Source: CBDDBX01 sp965225955 (GTDB lineage: Bacteria; Acidobacteriota; Aminicenantia; UBA2199). Taken from it: a DNA stretch of 64,000 nucleotides. The notes beneath the pieces are model-generated. The model searched no databases, had not been told where the DNA came from, and saw only the letters and a program-made list of their open reading frames with translations. Below, piece after piece: positions 17,701 to 27,984 of the stretch. The DNA is taken from positions 12,946-76,945 of the forward strand of contig CBDDBX010000029.1 of NCBI GenBank assembly GCA_965225955.1, written 5' to 3'. The stretch's first letter is position 1. Each line of letters begins with the position of its first letter. The translations under genes and the position numbers were made by a program.

Positions 17701-20700
17701 TTAAATTGAATCCCAATCCTCTTTTACAAGGCTATCTATTACCCTTCTGTACTCCTCAAACATCTCACTAAGTTCCTCTTTGTCAAAGGCCTCTGTAACA
17801 TAGTCCCAGTTGAAGTAGAGCTCCTCATTTCTTGTTCTCAGCTGATGATCCAGAACCACCTGAGGTGTCTGGCTTATAGCAAAGGTCTCTTCAATACGGT
17901 CAAGATAGATATTCTCTTTTCCCTCTGATACTTCACCAGCCATCATACTTGTAAAGACAAAAGGCATAACCGCTTTTCTTGAATCACTACCCACCATCTT
18001 TCTCAGAAGAGAAACTCCATCGTAAGATCTGTACTCAATATGTCTCCATAACTCTTCCTGAACTGATGCTACCTGCTGAGCAAAACTCTTCTGCTCATCT
18101 GAGTAGTATGAGAGGAGAGTTATATTGGTGAAATCCCCCAGCACTTCTGCAACCTTCTCATGGAGAGGAAGCCTGTTGAATAGAGTAAGATTCAGGCTTA
18201 CATCAGGGTTAAGCCCTTTCTCTGCCAGAAGCTTCATATATGCGGTGCACACAACAGCAGATAGTGTTACCCTGAGACTCTTTGACTTACTGTTCAGCAC
18301 TTCAAGATCCCTTTTGGGTATAGCAAATTCCATACGTGCATAACGGGGTTCATCTATCTGATCAAGGGGCTTTTTATAATCAAAAGCCGGAGCCGGAGGA
18401 ATAGTTTTAATATGCTCTTCCCAGTAATCTACAGCCTCTTTATGGTAAGATTTACTGGCTATCCAGCTCTTCTCCTGATGGAGATACTCCCTGAAACTGT
18501 AACCCGGATAGTCGGGACTTTCACCAAAATATTCAGCAAAAACCTGACTCATGAACATTCTCACACTCCAGCCATCAAGAATCAGGCAATCAAGGCTGAT
18601 ATGGAGTGAAGGATCTTCTGAAGAATCTCGTGTAAGGAAGAGTTCAAACATGGGCCAGGTTCCGGGTTTATAGCTCCTGTGACTCCACTCTTCCCTCAAA
18701 CGGCTTCTTTCAGCTTCATCCTCTATTTTCAGCTCTTTAACATTGTAGTATGGGACATCTTTCATAACCTCCTGGGTACCGGAGTCATAAATTAATGTTC
18801 TCAAACCTTCCTGATTTGCAATAACCTTATTAACAGCCTTCTCTATACCTTCACGGTTAATATCCTTTACTTTGAACTCTATATAGTAGTGAGCATTAAC
18901 ATTCCCCAGCTCATATACACTCTCCCGGCCTACAATATATGCCAGCTGAATAGGAGTCAGCTTGAATACTCTTCCTGCAACTTCACCACTCTCCTGTTTT
19001 GAGAGAAACTCTACAAGTCCATCTTTATGGAGCTTCAGTTCAGTCATCAGCTCCCGGGTCATTGCTCCCTGTTCAGCCTTGTACTTAAGCTTCCCACCTT
19101 CAGCCCAGAGCCTTATATTCTGCTCACTGCAGCGGTTGATAATCTGCTCTTCCCTCCTGTAATCCTCTCTATCTGTCTCTTCATCTCTCTTAAGGTGGTA
19201 AAGTCTCTTAATCTCCTCCTGCTTTTCACTGTAGAACTCAATAAGCTCTCTGAGGGAGTTGTACTTCATCATATCCACAACTGATGGTCTCACCAGGTAC
19301 TTCTCTTCAAGCTTGTTTGCCAGGTTAATGATCTCCACTGAAGAGACTCCCAATTGAAAAAGATTATCTGAACTCTGAATATCTGAAAGCCCCAGAATAC
19401 GCTCAACTTCACCAAGTACTGCAAGTTCATCCATTACTGCTTCAGTACGGTTTTTCAGCTCATCTTCAAGGCGCTTTATCTGTTTTTCATCATCGATCCG
19501 ACGGGACTCCAGAAGCTCTTTGATTCTGCTGTAGCTCATGTTTTCAAGAACCAGCTCCATATCTGAATCTTCAATAGCTTCATCCACCTCAAACTCTTCA
19601 CTACCGCTGTTCTCTCTATCTGAACTCTCTTCAGCATTACTATAAAAGTCCATTAAGGCCCCAAGATCCGGATACTTCATCATATCCCCTACAGGAGGTC
19701 TGAATCCATACTCTGCTTCCAGGCGGTTTGCAAGATTGATTATCTCCAGAGAGGATACCCCAATAGCAGCAAAACTGTCCGAAGGACTCAGACTATCAAG
19801 GCCAAGTGCATCTGCAACTACAGCAATAACTCCCTTTTCATCTTCAGTAACCACTCTCTTTTCAGGTTTCTTATACAGAGAGCACAGTTTTTTACGATCT
19901 ATCTTGTTATTTGAAGTAACAGGGAACTCTTTAAGAACAAATATCTTCTCAGGAACGCAGTAGAGAGGAAGCAGATCTTTAAGCTTCTCTGCTATCCAGG
20001 ATTCTTTTAGCTCTTCACGGGATTTTACAAAGCCCAGAAGCTTTTTGTTCTCCATCTTATCCCCATAAGCGATAATAACCACTTCCGGTATACCGATCTT
20101 ATGAAAGGCTGACTCAATGTCTCCCAGCTCAATTCTGTATCCATTGACTTTAACCTGAGTATCAAGACGCCCCAGAAACTCAATAACACCATTACTGTCG
20201 TATCTGCCGTAATCCCCGGTATCGTAAAGACGGATATCTGATTCAGGGTGGTGAAAAAAGGCCCGGTCTGTAAGTTCAGAATCATTAAGATAACCTTCTG
20301 CAAGCCCTCTTCCTGCAATATGAAGCCTTCCGGTAACATAATCCGGGCAGGGCCTTTTAAAAGTATCAAGTACATAGAACTGCTGATTTGATAAAGGGTA
20401 ACCATAAGGAATAGACTTCCACTCTTTATGGATCTCTTTAACATTGTAGTAGTTTGACCAGATTGAGGCTTCAGTTGCCCCTCCCATACTTACAAGATCT
20501 GCATCAGGTGTAACTCTCTCCATCTTCCCGAAAAGGTCCATTGGAATCCAGTCTCCCGAAAGCATGACTTTTCTCAGAGCTCTGTTTATTAATCCCTGAT
20601 CCACAAGATAGTCGAGATAGATTTTCATAAACACAGGAACAGTGTTCCAGACTGTTACTCCATGTTTTTCACACAAGTCTCCCATAAGTCGCGGGTCCAG

Positions 20701-22689
20701 CCTCTCCTCCTGAGAAGGAATAACCATAGAACCACCGCTATTCAGAAGACCGAAAATATCATATACAGACAGGTCAAAGTTCAGAGCTGAAAGTGCTATG
20801 CAGCGATCATCTTCACCGATACCATTTCTTCTGTTAACATCAAGAATAGTATTCATTGCTGCATCGTGGGTAATTACAACCCCTTTGGGTTTACCTGTAG
20901 AACCGGAAGTAAAGATAGTATATGCAACTTCCTTCTGGTCTGTAGTATACTCAGAAGCTTTTGCCCCGGGATTTGCCATTCTGTAGCTTAAACAACTGCA
21001 ACCTTCAATCTCTCTGTCAGGGCTGTCCAGAAAGAGAGCAACACCTTCGGCTTTATTGTAGATCTCCCTTATTCTTACATCCGGCTGATCAGGTGTAACA
21101 GGTACATAAGAGCAACCATAAGAGAGGATACCCAGGATAACAGCTACTGCATCAAAGTCGTACTCCTGGCATATTAGTACAGATCTGCCTCTGGGAATAT
21201 TTCTGCTTTCCATAAGTGCTGCCACAGCATCAGCCCGGGCTTTAAGTTCACCGTAAGTCCAGGCTCTGTTACCTGAGACTACAGCAGTTCTCCCGGGTTC
21301 AGCAATAGCTCTTTTAAAGATACCTTTGTGAAGAACCGTATCCCCCCATTCCGCAGGGACACAATTTACCTGCTTCTGAATATCTGCAGAACCAGATGGT
21401 CTCGGGTCTTTCAGGGGTTCTCCCCAGACTTCAGGGCTATCTGTGCATCTAAGTACCAGACGAATGTACTGATCAAACATGCTGTCCACTACATCCGGCA
21501 TAAAGGCTGAATCCATGCAGTCCCAGGACAAAAGAACACCTCCCCGCATGGGAAAGACCTGATGATCCATTACAACCTGTGGTGTAGTGGATTCGCACCA
21601 TGAGATATTTTCAGCAAAGATATTACTGCCTCTGTTGTGCTCCACCTCAATACCACTGGTAAAAACAACAGGATATATTCTTGCTTCTCCTGTAAGTCTG
21701 TAGATATCCTTAAGTACTTCCACACCATCGTAGGCTGCGTGTTCAATATCCATCCACAACTGCTTCTGCAGTTGAGCAGCATCATCTTTAAGACTCTGGT
21801 TTCTGATATTGGTTTCCAGAAGAATAACTCCGGTAAACTCCCCGATTATTCTTTGAATATCCGGGTGTATATTTTTTCTGAGAGAGGAGGTTACACTAAT
21901 GGCGAACCGTGAACCCCCTCCCCATGCGGACAAAACCTGGGAATAGAGAGAGAGAAGAGCTGCAGAAGGAGTTAATCCCAGCTTTGCAGCTGTAGAACAA
22001 AATCTCTTCCACCTCTTTTCAGAAAGGAACCTCTCTCTTCTAACGTAAAGAGGCTTCTCTTCAGAGATCCTCTCTATTTTCAGCGGAAGCTCAGGGGCAC
22101 CGGGGAAATCATCAAGTCTCTTTTCCCAGTACTCAGCGTGACTTCTGTACTCATCTGTTTTCTTATACTCCTCCAGTTGTTCCAGATACTCTCTGAAACC
22201 TATTCCGTACTCAGTAAGTTTCTCTCCTCCATAAGCTCTGGAAAGCTCCTCACCAAAAATGTACATACTGGAGAGGTCAGCAAAGATCATATCTATCTTT
22301 ACAAAGATCTTGTAGTCACTTCCATTGAGCTGAAGAACTCTGAAATCAAACATTCTCTTCCCATCAGGAATGATTTCATACTTCATCTCTTTTCTTGTAT
22401 CTTCTATGAACTCTTCTACATTATCCAGATCCTGAGCTCTGTAGAATCTGAAAGGCAGCTCTGTATCTTCAGAATACCTCTGCTTAAGTCCGGGTTCCAC
22501 AACCATGTTAAGCATAGGATGGGCCCGGGCTACCTGATTGAGACTGCTCTTCAGCTTATCAACTTCCAGGTCTTTTACATCGATTTCAAATGCGGCATTA
22601 CAACTATTACCACCCCATTCAATCTCCCTGCTCCGCCCGAGCCAGTAAGCTCTCTGAAGAGGATTCAGATCAAAACTCTCTTTTCTCAT
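17701..22689 (-). CDS. NRPS: Cy - A(Cys) - T - T - TubC-type docking - Cy
   Basis: 1662 aa. The N-terminal heterocyclisation domain has the DxxxxDxxS motif (Asp133, Asp138, Ser141 in KIDMIFADLSS). The A domain (~450-930) has TSGSTGKPKG, LNFDLSVYDIFG, VWNTVPVF, MLSGDW and GGATEASIWSN. The pocket reads D-L-Y-N with I-W late, as in the Cys-activating A domains of PchE, PchF and HMWP2. Two tandem carriers follow (IGVSSLEIIN, then LGVSSVEIIN). Then comes a ~50-residue segment resembling a TubC N-terminal docking domain (IRLWAEGGKLKYKAEQG), and a second Cy domain with LDCLILDGWS. The protein ends after Cy2 with no further A or T, so Cy2 works with a carrier on another protein. HMWP2 has a similar T-Cy-T arrangement. 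The start overlaps the FAAL-ACP stop (ATGA). Confidence 0.94.
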   Translation of the reverse strand: MRKESFDLNPLQRAYWLGRSREIEWGGNSCNAAFEIDVKDLEVDKLKSSLNQVARAHPMLNMVVEPGLKQRYSEDTELPFRFYRAQDLDNVEEFIEDTRKEMKYEIIPDGKRMFDFRVLQLNGSDYKIFVKIDMIFADLSSMYIFGEELSRAYGGEKLTEYGIGFREYLEQLEEYKKTDEYRSHAEYWEKRLDDFPGAPELPLKIERISEEKPLYVRRERFLSEKRWKRFCSTAAKLGLTPSAALLSLYSQVLSAWGGGSRFAISVTSSLRKNIHPDIQRIIGEFTGVILLETNIRNQSLKDDAAQLQKQLWMDIEHAAYDGVEVLKDIYRLTGEARIYPVVFTSGIEVEHNRGSNIFAENISWCESTTPQVVMDHQVFPMRGGVLLSWDCMDSAFMPDVVDSMFDQYIRLVLRCTDSPEVWGEPLKDPRPSGSADIQKQVNCVPAEWGDTVLHKGIFKRAIAEPGRTAVVSGNRAWTYGELKARADAVAALMESRNIPRGRSVLICQEYDFDAVAVILGILSYGCSYVPVTPDQPDVRIREIYNKAEGVALFLDSPDREIEGCSCLSYRMANPGAKASEYTTDQKEVAYTIFTSGSTGKPKGVVITHDAAMNTILDVNRRNGIGEDDRCIALSALNFDLSVYDIFGLLNSGGSMVIPSQEERLDPRLMGDLCEKHGVTVWNTVPVFMKIYLDYLVDQGLINRALRKVMLSGDWIPMDLFGKMERVTPDADLVSMGGATEASIWSNYYNVKEIHKEWKSIPYGYPLSNQQFYVLDTFKRPCPDYVTGRLHIAGRGLAEGYLNDSELTDRAFFHHPESDIRLYDTGDYGRYDSNGVIEFLGRLDTQVKVNGYRIELGDIESAFHKIGIPEVVIIAYGDKMENKKLLGFVKSREELKESWIAEKLKDLLPLYCVPEKIFVLKEFPVTSNNKIDRKKLCSLYKKPEKRVVTEDEKGVIAVVADALGLDSLSPSDSFAAIGVSSLEIINLANRLEAEYGFRPPVGDMMKYPDLGALMDFYSNAEESSDRENSGSEEFEVDEAIEDSDMELVLENMSYSRIKELLESRRIDDEKQIKRLEDELKNRTEAVMDELAVLGEVERILGLSDIQSSDNLFQLGVSSVEIINLANKLEEKYLVRPSVVDMMKYNSLRELIEFYSEKQEEIKRLYHLKRDEETDREDYRREEQIINRCSEQNIRLWAEGGKLKYKAEQGAMTRELMTELKLHKDGLVEFLSKQESGEVAGRVFKLTPIQLAYIVGRESVYELGNVNAHYYIEFKVKDINREGIEKAVNKVIANQEGLRTLIYDSGTQEVMKDVPYYNVKELKIEDEAERSRLREEWSHRSYKPGTWPMFELFLTRDSSEDPSLHISLDCLILDGWSVRMFMSQVFAEYFGESPDYPGYSFREYLHQEKSWIASKSYHKEAVDYWEEHIKTIPPAPAFDYKKPLDQIDEPRYARMEFAIPKRDLEVLNSKSKSLRVTLSAVVCTAYMKLLAEKGLNPDVSLNLTLFNRLPLHEKVAEVLGDFTNITLLSYYSDEQKSFAQQVASVQEELWRHIEYRSYDGVSLLRKMVGSDSRKAVMPFVFTSMMAGEVSEGKENIYLDRIEETFAISQTPQVVLDHQLRTRNEELYFNWDYVTEAFDKEELSEMFEEYRRVIDSLVKEDWDSI

Positions 22690-24662
22690 TTCACCATACC
22701 CTCTATATGTTCTGACAGTTTCCGAATATTGTTCTTTTCAAAGAGAAGAGCTATGGAAACATAGACTCCGATTCTCTTTTTTATGGTTTCCACCAGCTCC
22801 ATAAGCATAAGTGATCCCATACCAAGCTCAGTAAAGAGCATATCTTCTGATATCTCTTCCGGTGCAACACCTTTGCTGCCGGCAATTATACTCCTGATAA
22901 CCTTATCAACAGCTTCGGTGCTCTTTTCTGGTTCCGTGACTCCTTCCCACTGGTAGTTGGTTTCAGGTAGTGTTCCTCTGTTTATCAGGTCCTTAACCCG
23001 GCTTCTCTTTATCTTTCCACTTCCGGTTCTGGGAAGAGTGTAAGCTGATACAAAGACTATTCTTCCGGTAGCTATACCACTGGTTTTTACAATCTCATTT
23101 CTGATATCTTCAGAAAGTTCCGCATATCCGGCTTCACCATGTTTCTGAGTCTCTTTTACAACTATCAGCTCTTCACCACTATCTCCTGTTAAGGATACAG
23201 CGCAGCTGCCATAAACAGCATCATCTCCTGCAACCCTGTTTACACTGAACTCGATATCATCGGGATAGTAGTTAAGACCTTTTATGATGATAATATCTTT
23301 AACTCTTCCGGTAATAAAGAGCTCTCCATTCTCATCAAGAAACCCGATATCTCCGGTTTTTGTATACTTTATGCCAGCTTCGGTTTTTCCAAAAAGCTTC
23401 TCTGTAGCTTCCCTGTTCTTCCAGTATCCGGGAATCATTGAAGTTCCGTAAAAAGCGATTTCCCCTATTTTATGAGCTCCCGCATCTTCACCTCTGCTAT
23501 CCAGAATAATGATCTTATGATCCTCCAGGTGGGTTCCGTTTCCTGTAAGAAGAAGTTCACCATCTCCTGCTTTAAGCTCGCCGGTTAATTCTGAAACCAG
23601 TCCTTTTTCAATAACCTCAAGAGTACCTTCTCCAAGTTTTGAACGATCTATCTTTACCCAGTGCATAGGGTTCTCAGATGAGTAGATTGAGATGCAGGCA
23701 GTTGCTTCAGTCTGACCATAGCCGAAACTTACGACATCTTTTCCCATATTGTACCTGCTGCAGAGACCTGTGAACTCCATCATGGAGTTAACATTCATTA
23801 TCTCCCCTCCCGCAAGAATCCATCTGAGAGCTTTCAGATCCACACCTGTCATGTCACCCTCTCTGCAGTTTTTCACCGCTTCACTGGTAAGCTTAAAGGC
23901 AAAATTTGAGCAGATTGAGTAGTTGCACTCATAATCACTCATGGCTCTGAGCCAGAGTAGAGGGTTTTCAATAAACTCACTTCCTTTAACCAGAACCATT
24001 AAGTTTCCTTTATAGAGAGCCGTAAGAAGAGAGGTAACAAGCCCCATTACGTGATAGTAGGGCATCCAGCTGGCAAAGATACTGGTTTCATCTGAATCGA
24101 TCTTTCTGCAGTATCCCTCTACATTGAGTAAGATCCCCTCCTGAGTCATTACAACGCCTTTTGGATTACCTGTAGAGCCTGAAGTATAGAGAATCACACC
24201 ATTTTCATTGACTCTTTTTGGTTCTGCCGGAACCTCTCCGGGAATTGAGGTTAAGATCTGCAGTTTTGACAGCCTGGAAGAACTACTGAATATTTCACTT
24301 AGCTCATCTTTTACCTCTCTGGCTGTAAGAATGCAGACTGCTTCTGAGTTTTCTATATAGTTTTCCCAGCGACTGGGATCGGAGTTTTCCCTCACCATTT
24401 CCAGAGGAACAGGAATCATACCTTTATAATGGCAGGCAAGAAAACCAGCCATGAACCGGGCTGAACTTCTGAAAATCAGGGCAACCCTATCTCCATACTG
24501 AGCACCGCTCTTCTCTATAGCAAAAGCAAATCCCATAACCTCTTTATGCAGATCAGAGAAGCTGGTTTCCAGATATTCACCACCACCGTTGTATTCTGCA
24601 TACACAGGCTTTTCCGGTGATTTCTCTACATACTCTTCAAAGATATCTATTAAATATTTCAT
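22686..24662 (-). CDS. FAAL-type acyl-AMP ligase fused to an acyl carrier protein (loading module)
   Basis: 658 aa. Residues 1-565 form an AMP-forming ligase with YTSGSTGNPKG (~160), SWMPYYHVMGLV (~199, the FAAL signature resembling PxYHDMGL) and a GYGQTEAT motif. This family activates a free carboxylic acid and passes it to a carrier without CoA. The C-terminal ~70 residues are a carrier with LGMGSLMLMEL. It is the only obvious starter module, so the product should begin with a fatty or aryl-type acid rather than a CoA-derived unit. Pyochelin and yersiniabactin use salicylate activated by a separate ligase; micacocidin uses a FAAL. The acid itself cannot be read from the sequence. Confidence 0.9.
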   Translation of the reverse strand: MKYLIDIFEEYVEKSPEKPVYAEYNGGGEYLETSFSDLHKEVMGFAFAIEKSGAQYGDRVALIFRSSARFMAGFLACHYKGMIPVPLEMVRENSDPSRWENYIENSEAVCILTAREVKDELSEIFSSSSRLSKLQILTSIPGEVPAEPKRVNENGVILYTSGSTGNPKGVVMTQEGILLNVEGYCRKIDSDETSIFASWMPYYHVMGLVTSLLTALYKGNLMVLVKGSEFIENPLLWLRAMSDYECNYSICSNFAFKLTSEAVKNCREGDMTGVDLKALRWILAGGEIMNVNSMMEFTGLCSRYNMGKDVVSFGYGQTEATACISIYSSENPMHWVKIDRSKLGEGTLEVIEKGLVSELTGELKAGDGELLLTGNGTHLEDHKIIILDSRGEDAGAHKIGEIAFYGTSMIPGYWKNREATEKLFGKTEAGIKYTKTGDIGFLDENGELFITGRVKDIIIIKGLNYYPDDIEFSVNRVAGDDAVYGSCAVSLTGDSGEELIVVKETQKHGEAGYAELSEDIRNEIVKTSGIATGRIVFVSAYTLPRTGSGKIKRSRVKDLINRGTLPETNYQWEGVTEPEKSTEAVDKVIRSIIAGSKGVAPEEISEDMLFTELGMGSLMLMELVETIKKRIGVYVSIALLFEKNNIRKLSEHIEGMVK

Positions 24663-24667
24663 AAAAA

Positions 24668-27600
24668 TTACCTCGCCGTTTTTTCTATGAATTGTGCAAT
24701 TTCACTTATAGTGGGATAGTTCATAATCTGTGAAAGGAGAGCATCAAACTCCAGATGAGCAGCAATGCCCTCTCTTAAATTTCCGGTTATCTGAGACATC
24801 TTCAGTGATTCAGCACCATAGTTGTAGAGACTATCCTTTTTACTTCCAACCTCACTGTCCATAACTTCGCAGACTATCTTTCTGACAGCAGCTTCAGTTT
24901 CTGTATACTCTTCATCCTCTACTGCAGCTCCTCTATTCTGAGCTTTTGCGAGAAGACTCTTCCGATCCACTTTACCGTTGGAAGTAAGAGGAAAGGAGTT
25001 GAGAGGAACTATCTGTGCCGGCACCATATAAACCGGCAGATGCTGACGACTGAAATCTATAAGCCCTTCGGAATCCAGAGGAGTTTCCCCTGTTACAAAG
25101 CTGTGGATATTATCATTATCCACTATTGCTACAGCCTCTTTGACACCGGGAGATCTCATTAATGCAGCTTCAATCTCTCCAAGCTCTATTCTGTGACCTC
25201 TTACCTTCACCTGATTATCGACACGGCCGATAAACTCTATCTCCCCGCCTGGCATATACCTTCCCATATCTCCGGTAGCATACATCCTTTTCCCGTTAAC
25301 AGGGTGGTGCAGAAACTTTCTGTCAGTAAGCTCTTTATCGTTGTAATAGCTCTGTGCAAGGCCTCTTCCCAGAATATAGAGCTCTCCGGTAACTCCAACA
25401 GGGCATTCGTTATAATTCCCGTCAAGTACCTGGAACTCCTGATTCTTAAGTGGCGCACCGTAAGGAACAGAACCTTTATACTCAAGCTCTCCACTGCACT
25501 CATGGGTAATAGACCAGATTGCAGCCTCAGTAGCTCCTCCCAGACTTACGATCTTTGTATCAGGAAAGAACCTTCTCTGCCTTTTGGGAAGTCTGTTGTT
25601 AATCCAGTCACCTGACATAAGAACGGTTTTCATTGATCTGTTCTCTTCAGCATCAACTGATTCACAATACTCAACATACATCTGCATAAATGCAGGTACA
25701 GAATTCCAGATACTAACTCCATGTTTCTCAACCAGTTCATGCCAGTAACCGGGCTTTAATTCCCATTTATTTTCCGGAAATACCACTCTGCCACCAACTG
25801 ACAGTAAACCGAAGATATCGTAAACTGAAAGGTCAAAGTTGAGCTTTGATAAACCTAGTACAGCGTCCTTTTTTGTTACAGAAAAACGCTCATTTATATC
25901 GAGAATAGTATTCATTGCAGCATCGTGGGTTACTGCAACTCCTTTTGGAACCCCGGTTGAGCCTGATGTAAAGATTATATATGCCAGCTCATCTACACTG
26001 CCTTCAGTATTAAGAGGCTTATCGAACCGTCTGTACTCATCTATTTTAAGTACTCTGCACTTCTCACTGAACTCCTCTCCAAAACCGCTGTCTGTAATGA
26101 GCAGGGAAATATCTGCACTATCAATAATACTCTCTACTCTCCCGGCTCCCTGATTCAGATCTATGGGTACATAAATACAACCTGCTGAGAGTATCCCCAA
26201 CACAACAGTAACCTGGTGGGCGGATTTCTCTACAGCCACACCAATACGGCTGCCTCTCTCTGTACCGGTTCTCTCAATTCCTTCAGCAATATATGAAGCC
26301 TGAGCTACAAGATCTTCATAAGTAATCTCCACATCCCCTTCTATTACTGCTGTACTGTGAGGATATTTTTCTGCAGCCTCCACAACTCCCTGATGGAGAA
26401 GTCTGGTTTCCACCTCTTCCGAAGTATCGTTTATCAGTTCTCTTTCTACTTTCTGCCAGTCCGGTATATCTATTTTGTAATCTTCATCCCAGGTCTCTTC
26501 TGAAGATGCCATATCCTTGAGAATCTTCCCAAAGATCCCAAACATATCTTCAACAATACGCTCTTCAAAGATTCCTTCTCTTACGTCCCAGTTGATGTTC
26601 ATACCAAAATCCCCATCTATTACCTGGCAGTCAATAAATACCTGAGGAGTCTGGGTTATTCCTCCGATGAATTTACCTTTAAGGCTTACTCCTGTATTTC
26701 CCGCAACCCCTATGGCACTGGTAAAGACAATGGGATTAAAAACAGTTTTCCTCTGCTTTACAGAAAGCTCCCTCATAACCTCAATACCTGAGAAACTGCT
26801 GTGATCCATATTCTCAAAGAGTGTTGAGTTTATGGTTTTTCCTTTATCTGCAAAGTTCTCTTTTCTGTTCCAGTCCATTTCCAGAAGCATTACTGAGGTA
26901 AAGTCACCAACTACCCTGTTTATTTCAGGATGAGCATCTTTACGGTTCAGAAGAGTGAGGTTAACAGAGAATCTCTTCTCACTGCTCCACTTCTGTAATA
27001 CTGCTCCATAAGCAGTAAGTACTGCTGCTGTTGGGGTAACTCCTCTTTCAAGAGCAAGTTTTTTAAACCTCTCCCACTCTTCCTTTTCAAGGTTAAAGAA
27101 GTGCCTTTTAAACTCTGTAACTGAATTTTCAGTTACAGCTCTTACAGGAAGCTCAGGTGCCAGGGGAAGAGTCTCGACTTTATCGAGCCAGAATCTCTTA
27201 TCCTTCTCATAATCAGAACTACTCTTCAGGCTCTTCTCATAGAGAACGCAATCCCTGAACCCCAGGGAAGGGAACTCTAACTTCTGATCTGTGAGACAGA
27301 GAGTTTCAAACTGAGCAAGAATCATCCACATACTTGTCCAGTCAGCAATTATGAACTCCATTGAGAAGTGGAGAACAGATCTCTTATCCATCCGGTTTAC
27401 TGCAAACTCAAACTGAGGCCACTCCCCGGTTTTATAGACCTTCCCCTGCATACTTTTACGTACTTCCCTCAGAATATCTCCAGAGTTTTCCTCTTCCATT
27501 CCTCTCAGATCGTTGTAACCTGCAAAATATTCAGGAATCTCTTCCAGAGTCTTCTGGGTACCATTATGGTTAATAACAGTATGGAGCATGCTGTGGTTAT

Positions 27601-27964
27601 TAATGAGAGTTTTCAAAGCAGAATTGACTCTCTCAATGTCCAGATCAGGATATTCAATCTCCATATATGTATGGCATGATACACCTCCATAATTGAGGTT
27701 GGGATTCTTTCCCAGAGAGTATGCAAGCTGAATATCTGTTAATGGAAAAGCTTCGTAATTATCCTCTGTTACTGTTAATTCCACACTTCTGCTGTTTAAC
27801 TCAAGCCATTCAACTATATCTTCTTTATTCTTCTTCAGAATCTGGATATCTGCTCCCTTCATCTCGCCTTTGGGAGCCTGATATCTCAATCTTCCTTCAT
27901 CAAGCCAGAGCCTGATTTTCCTGTGATGGAACTTTTCCATCAGTTCCGGTATATTTTCCCTCAT
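24668..27964 (-). CDS. NRPS: TubC docking - Cy - A(Cys) - T
   Basis: 1098 aa. Residues 1-57 match the TubC N-terminal docking fold pattern (IRLWLDEGRLRYQAPKGEM). The heterocyclisation domain (~65-490) has EFIIADWTS, so the DxxxxDxxS motif starts with Glu203 instead of Asp; Asp208 and Ser211 are kept. The A domain (~520-1010) has FTSGSTGVPKG, LNFDLSVYDIFG, IWNSVPAF, LMSGDW and GGATEAAIWS, the same Cys-like D-L-Y-N pocket as its two paralogues here. The carrier at the C-terminus reads YGAESLKMS. The expected reaction is condensation of Cys with the upstream acyl group and cyclodehydration to a thiazoline. Gaps to its neighbours are 20 and 5 bp. Confidence 0.94.
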   Translation of the reverse strand: MRENIPELMEKFHHRKIRLWLDEGRLRYQAPKGEMKGADIQILKKNKEDIVEWLELNSRSVELTVTEDNYEAFPLTDIQLAYSLGKNPNLNYGGVSCHTYMEIEYPDLDIERVNSALKTLINNHSMLHTVINHNGTQKTLEEIPEYFAGYNDLRGMEEENSGDILREVRKSMQGKVYKTGEWPQFEFAVNRMDKRSVLHFSMEFIIADWTSMWMILAQFETLCLTDQKLEFPSLGFRDCVLYEKSLKSSSDYEKDKRFWLDKVETLPLAPELPVRAVTENSVTEFKRHFFNLEKEEWERFKKLALERGVTPTAAVLTAYGAVLQKWSSEKRFSVNLTLLNRKDAHPEINRVVGDFTSVMLLEMDWNRKENFADKGKTINSTLFENMDHSSFSGIEVMRELSVKQRKTVFNPIVFTSAIGVAGNTGVSLKGKFIGGITQTPQVFIDCQVIDGDFGMNINWDVREGIFEERIVEDMFGIFGKILKDMASSEETWDEDYKIDIPDWQKVERELINDTSEEVETRLLHQGVVEAAEKYPHSTAVIEGDVEITYEDLVAQASYIAEGIERTGTERGSRIGVAVEKSAHQVTVVLGILSAGCIYVPIDLNQGAGRVESIIDSADISLLITDSGFGEEFSEKCRVLKIDEYRRFDKPLNTEGSVDELAYIIFTSGSTGVPKGVAVTHDAAMNTILDINERFSVTKKDAVLGLSKLNFDLSVYDIFGLLSVGGRVVFPENKWELKPGYWHELVEKHGVSIWNSVPAFMQMYVEYCESVDAEENRSMKTVLMSGDWINNRLPKRQRRFFPDTKIVSLGGATEAAIWSITHECSGELEYKGSVPYGAPLKNQEFQVLDGNYNECPVGVTGELYILGRGLAQSYYNDKELTDRKFLHHPVNGKRMYATGDMGRYMPGGEIEFIGRVDNQVKVRGHRIELGEIEAALMRSPGVKEAVAIVDNDNIHSFVTGETPLDSEGLIDFSRQHLPVYMVPAQIVPLNSFPLTSNGKVDRKSLLAKAQNRGAAVEDEEYTETEAAVRKIVCEVMDSEVGSKKDSLYNYGAESLKMSQITGNLREGIAAHLEFDALLSQIMNYPTISEIAQFIEKTAR

Positions 27965-27984
27965 AAATTTCTCCTGGTACTCCT

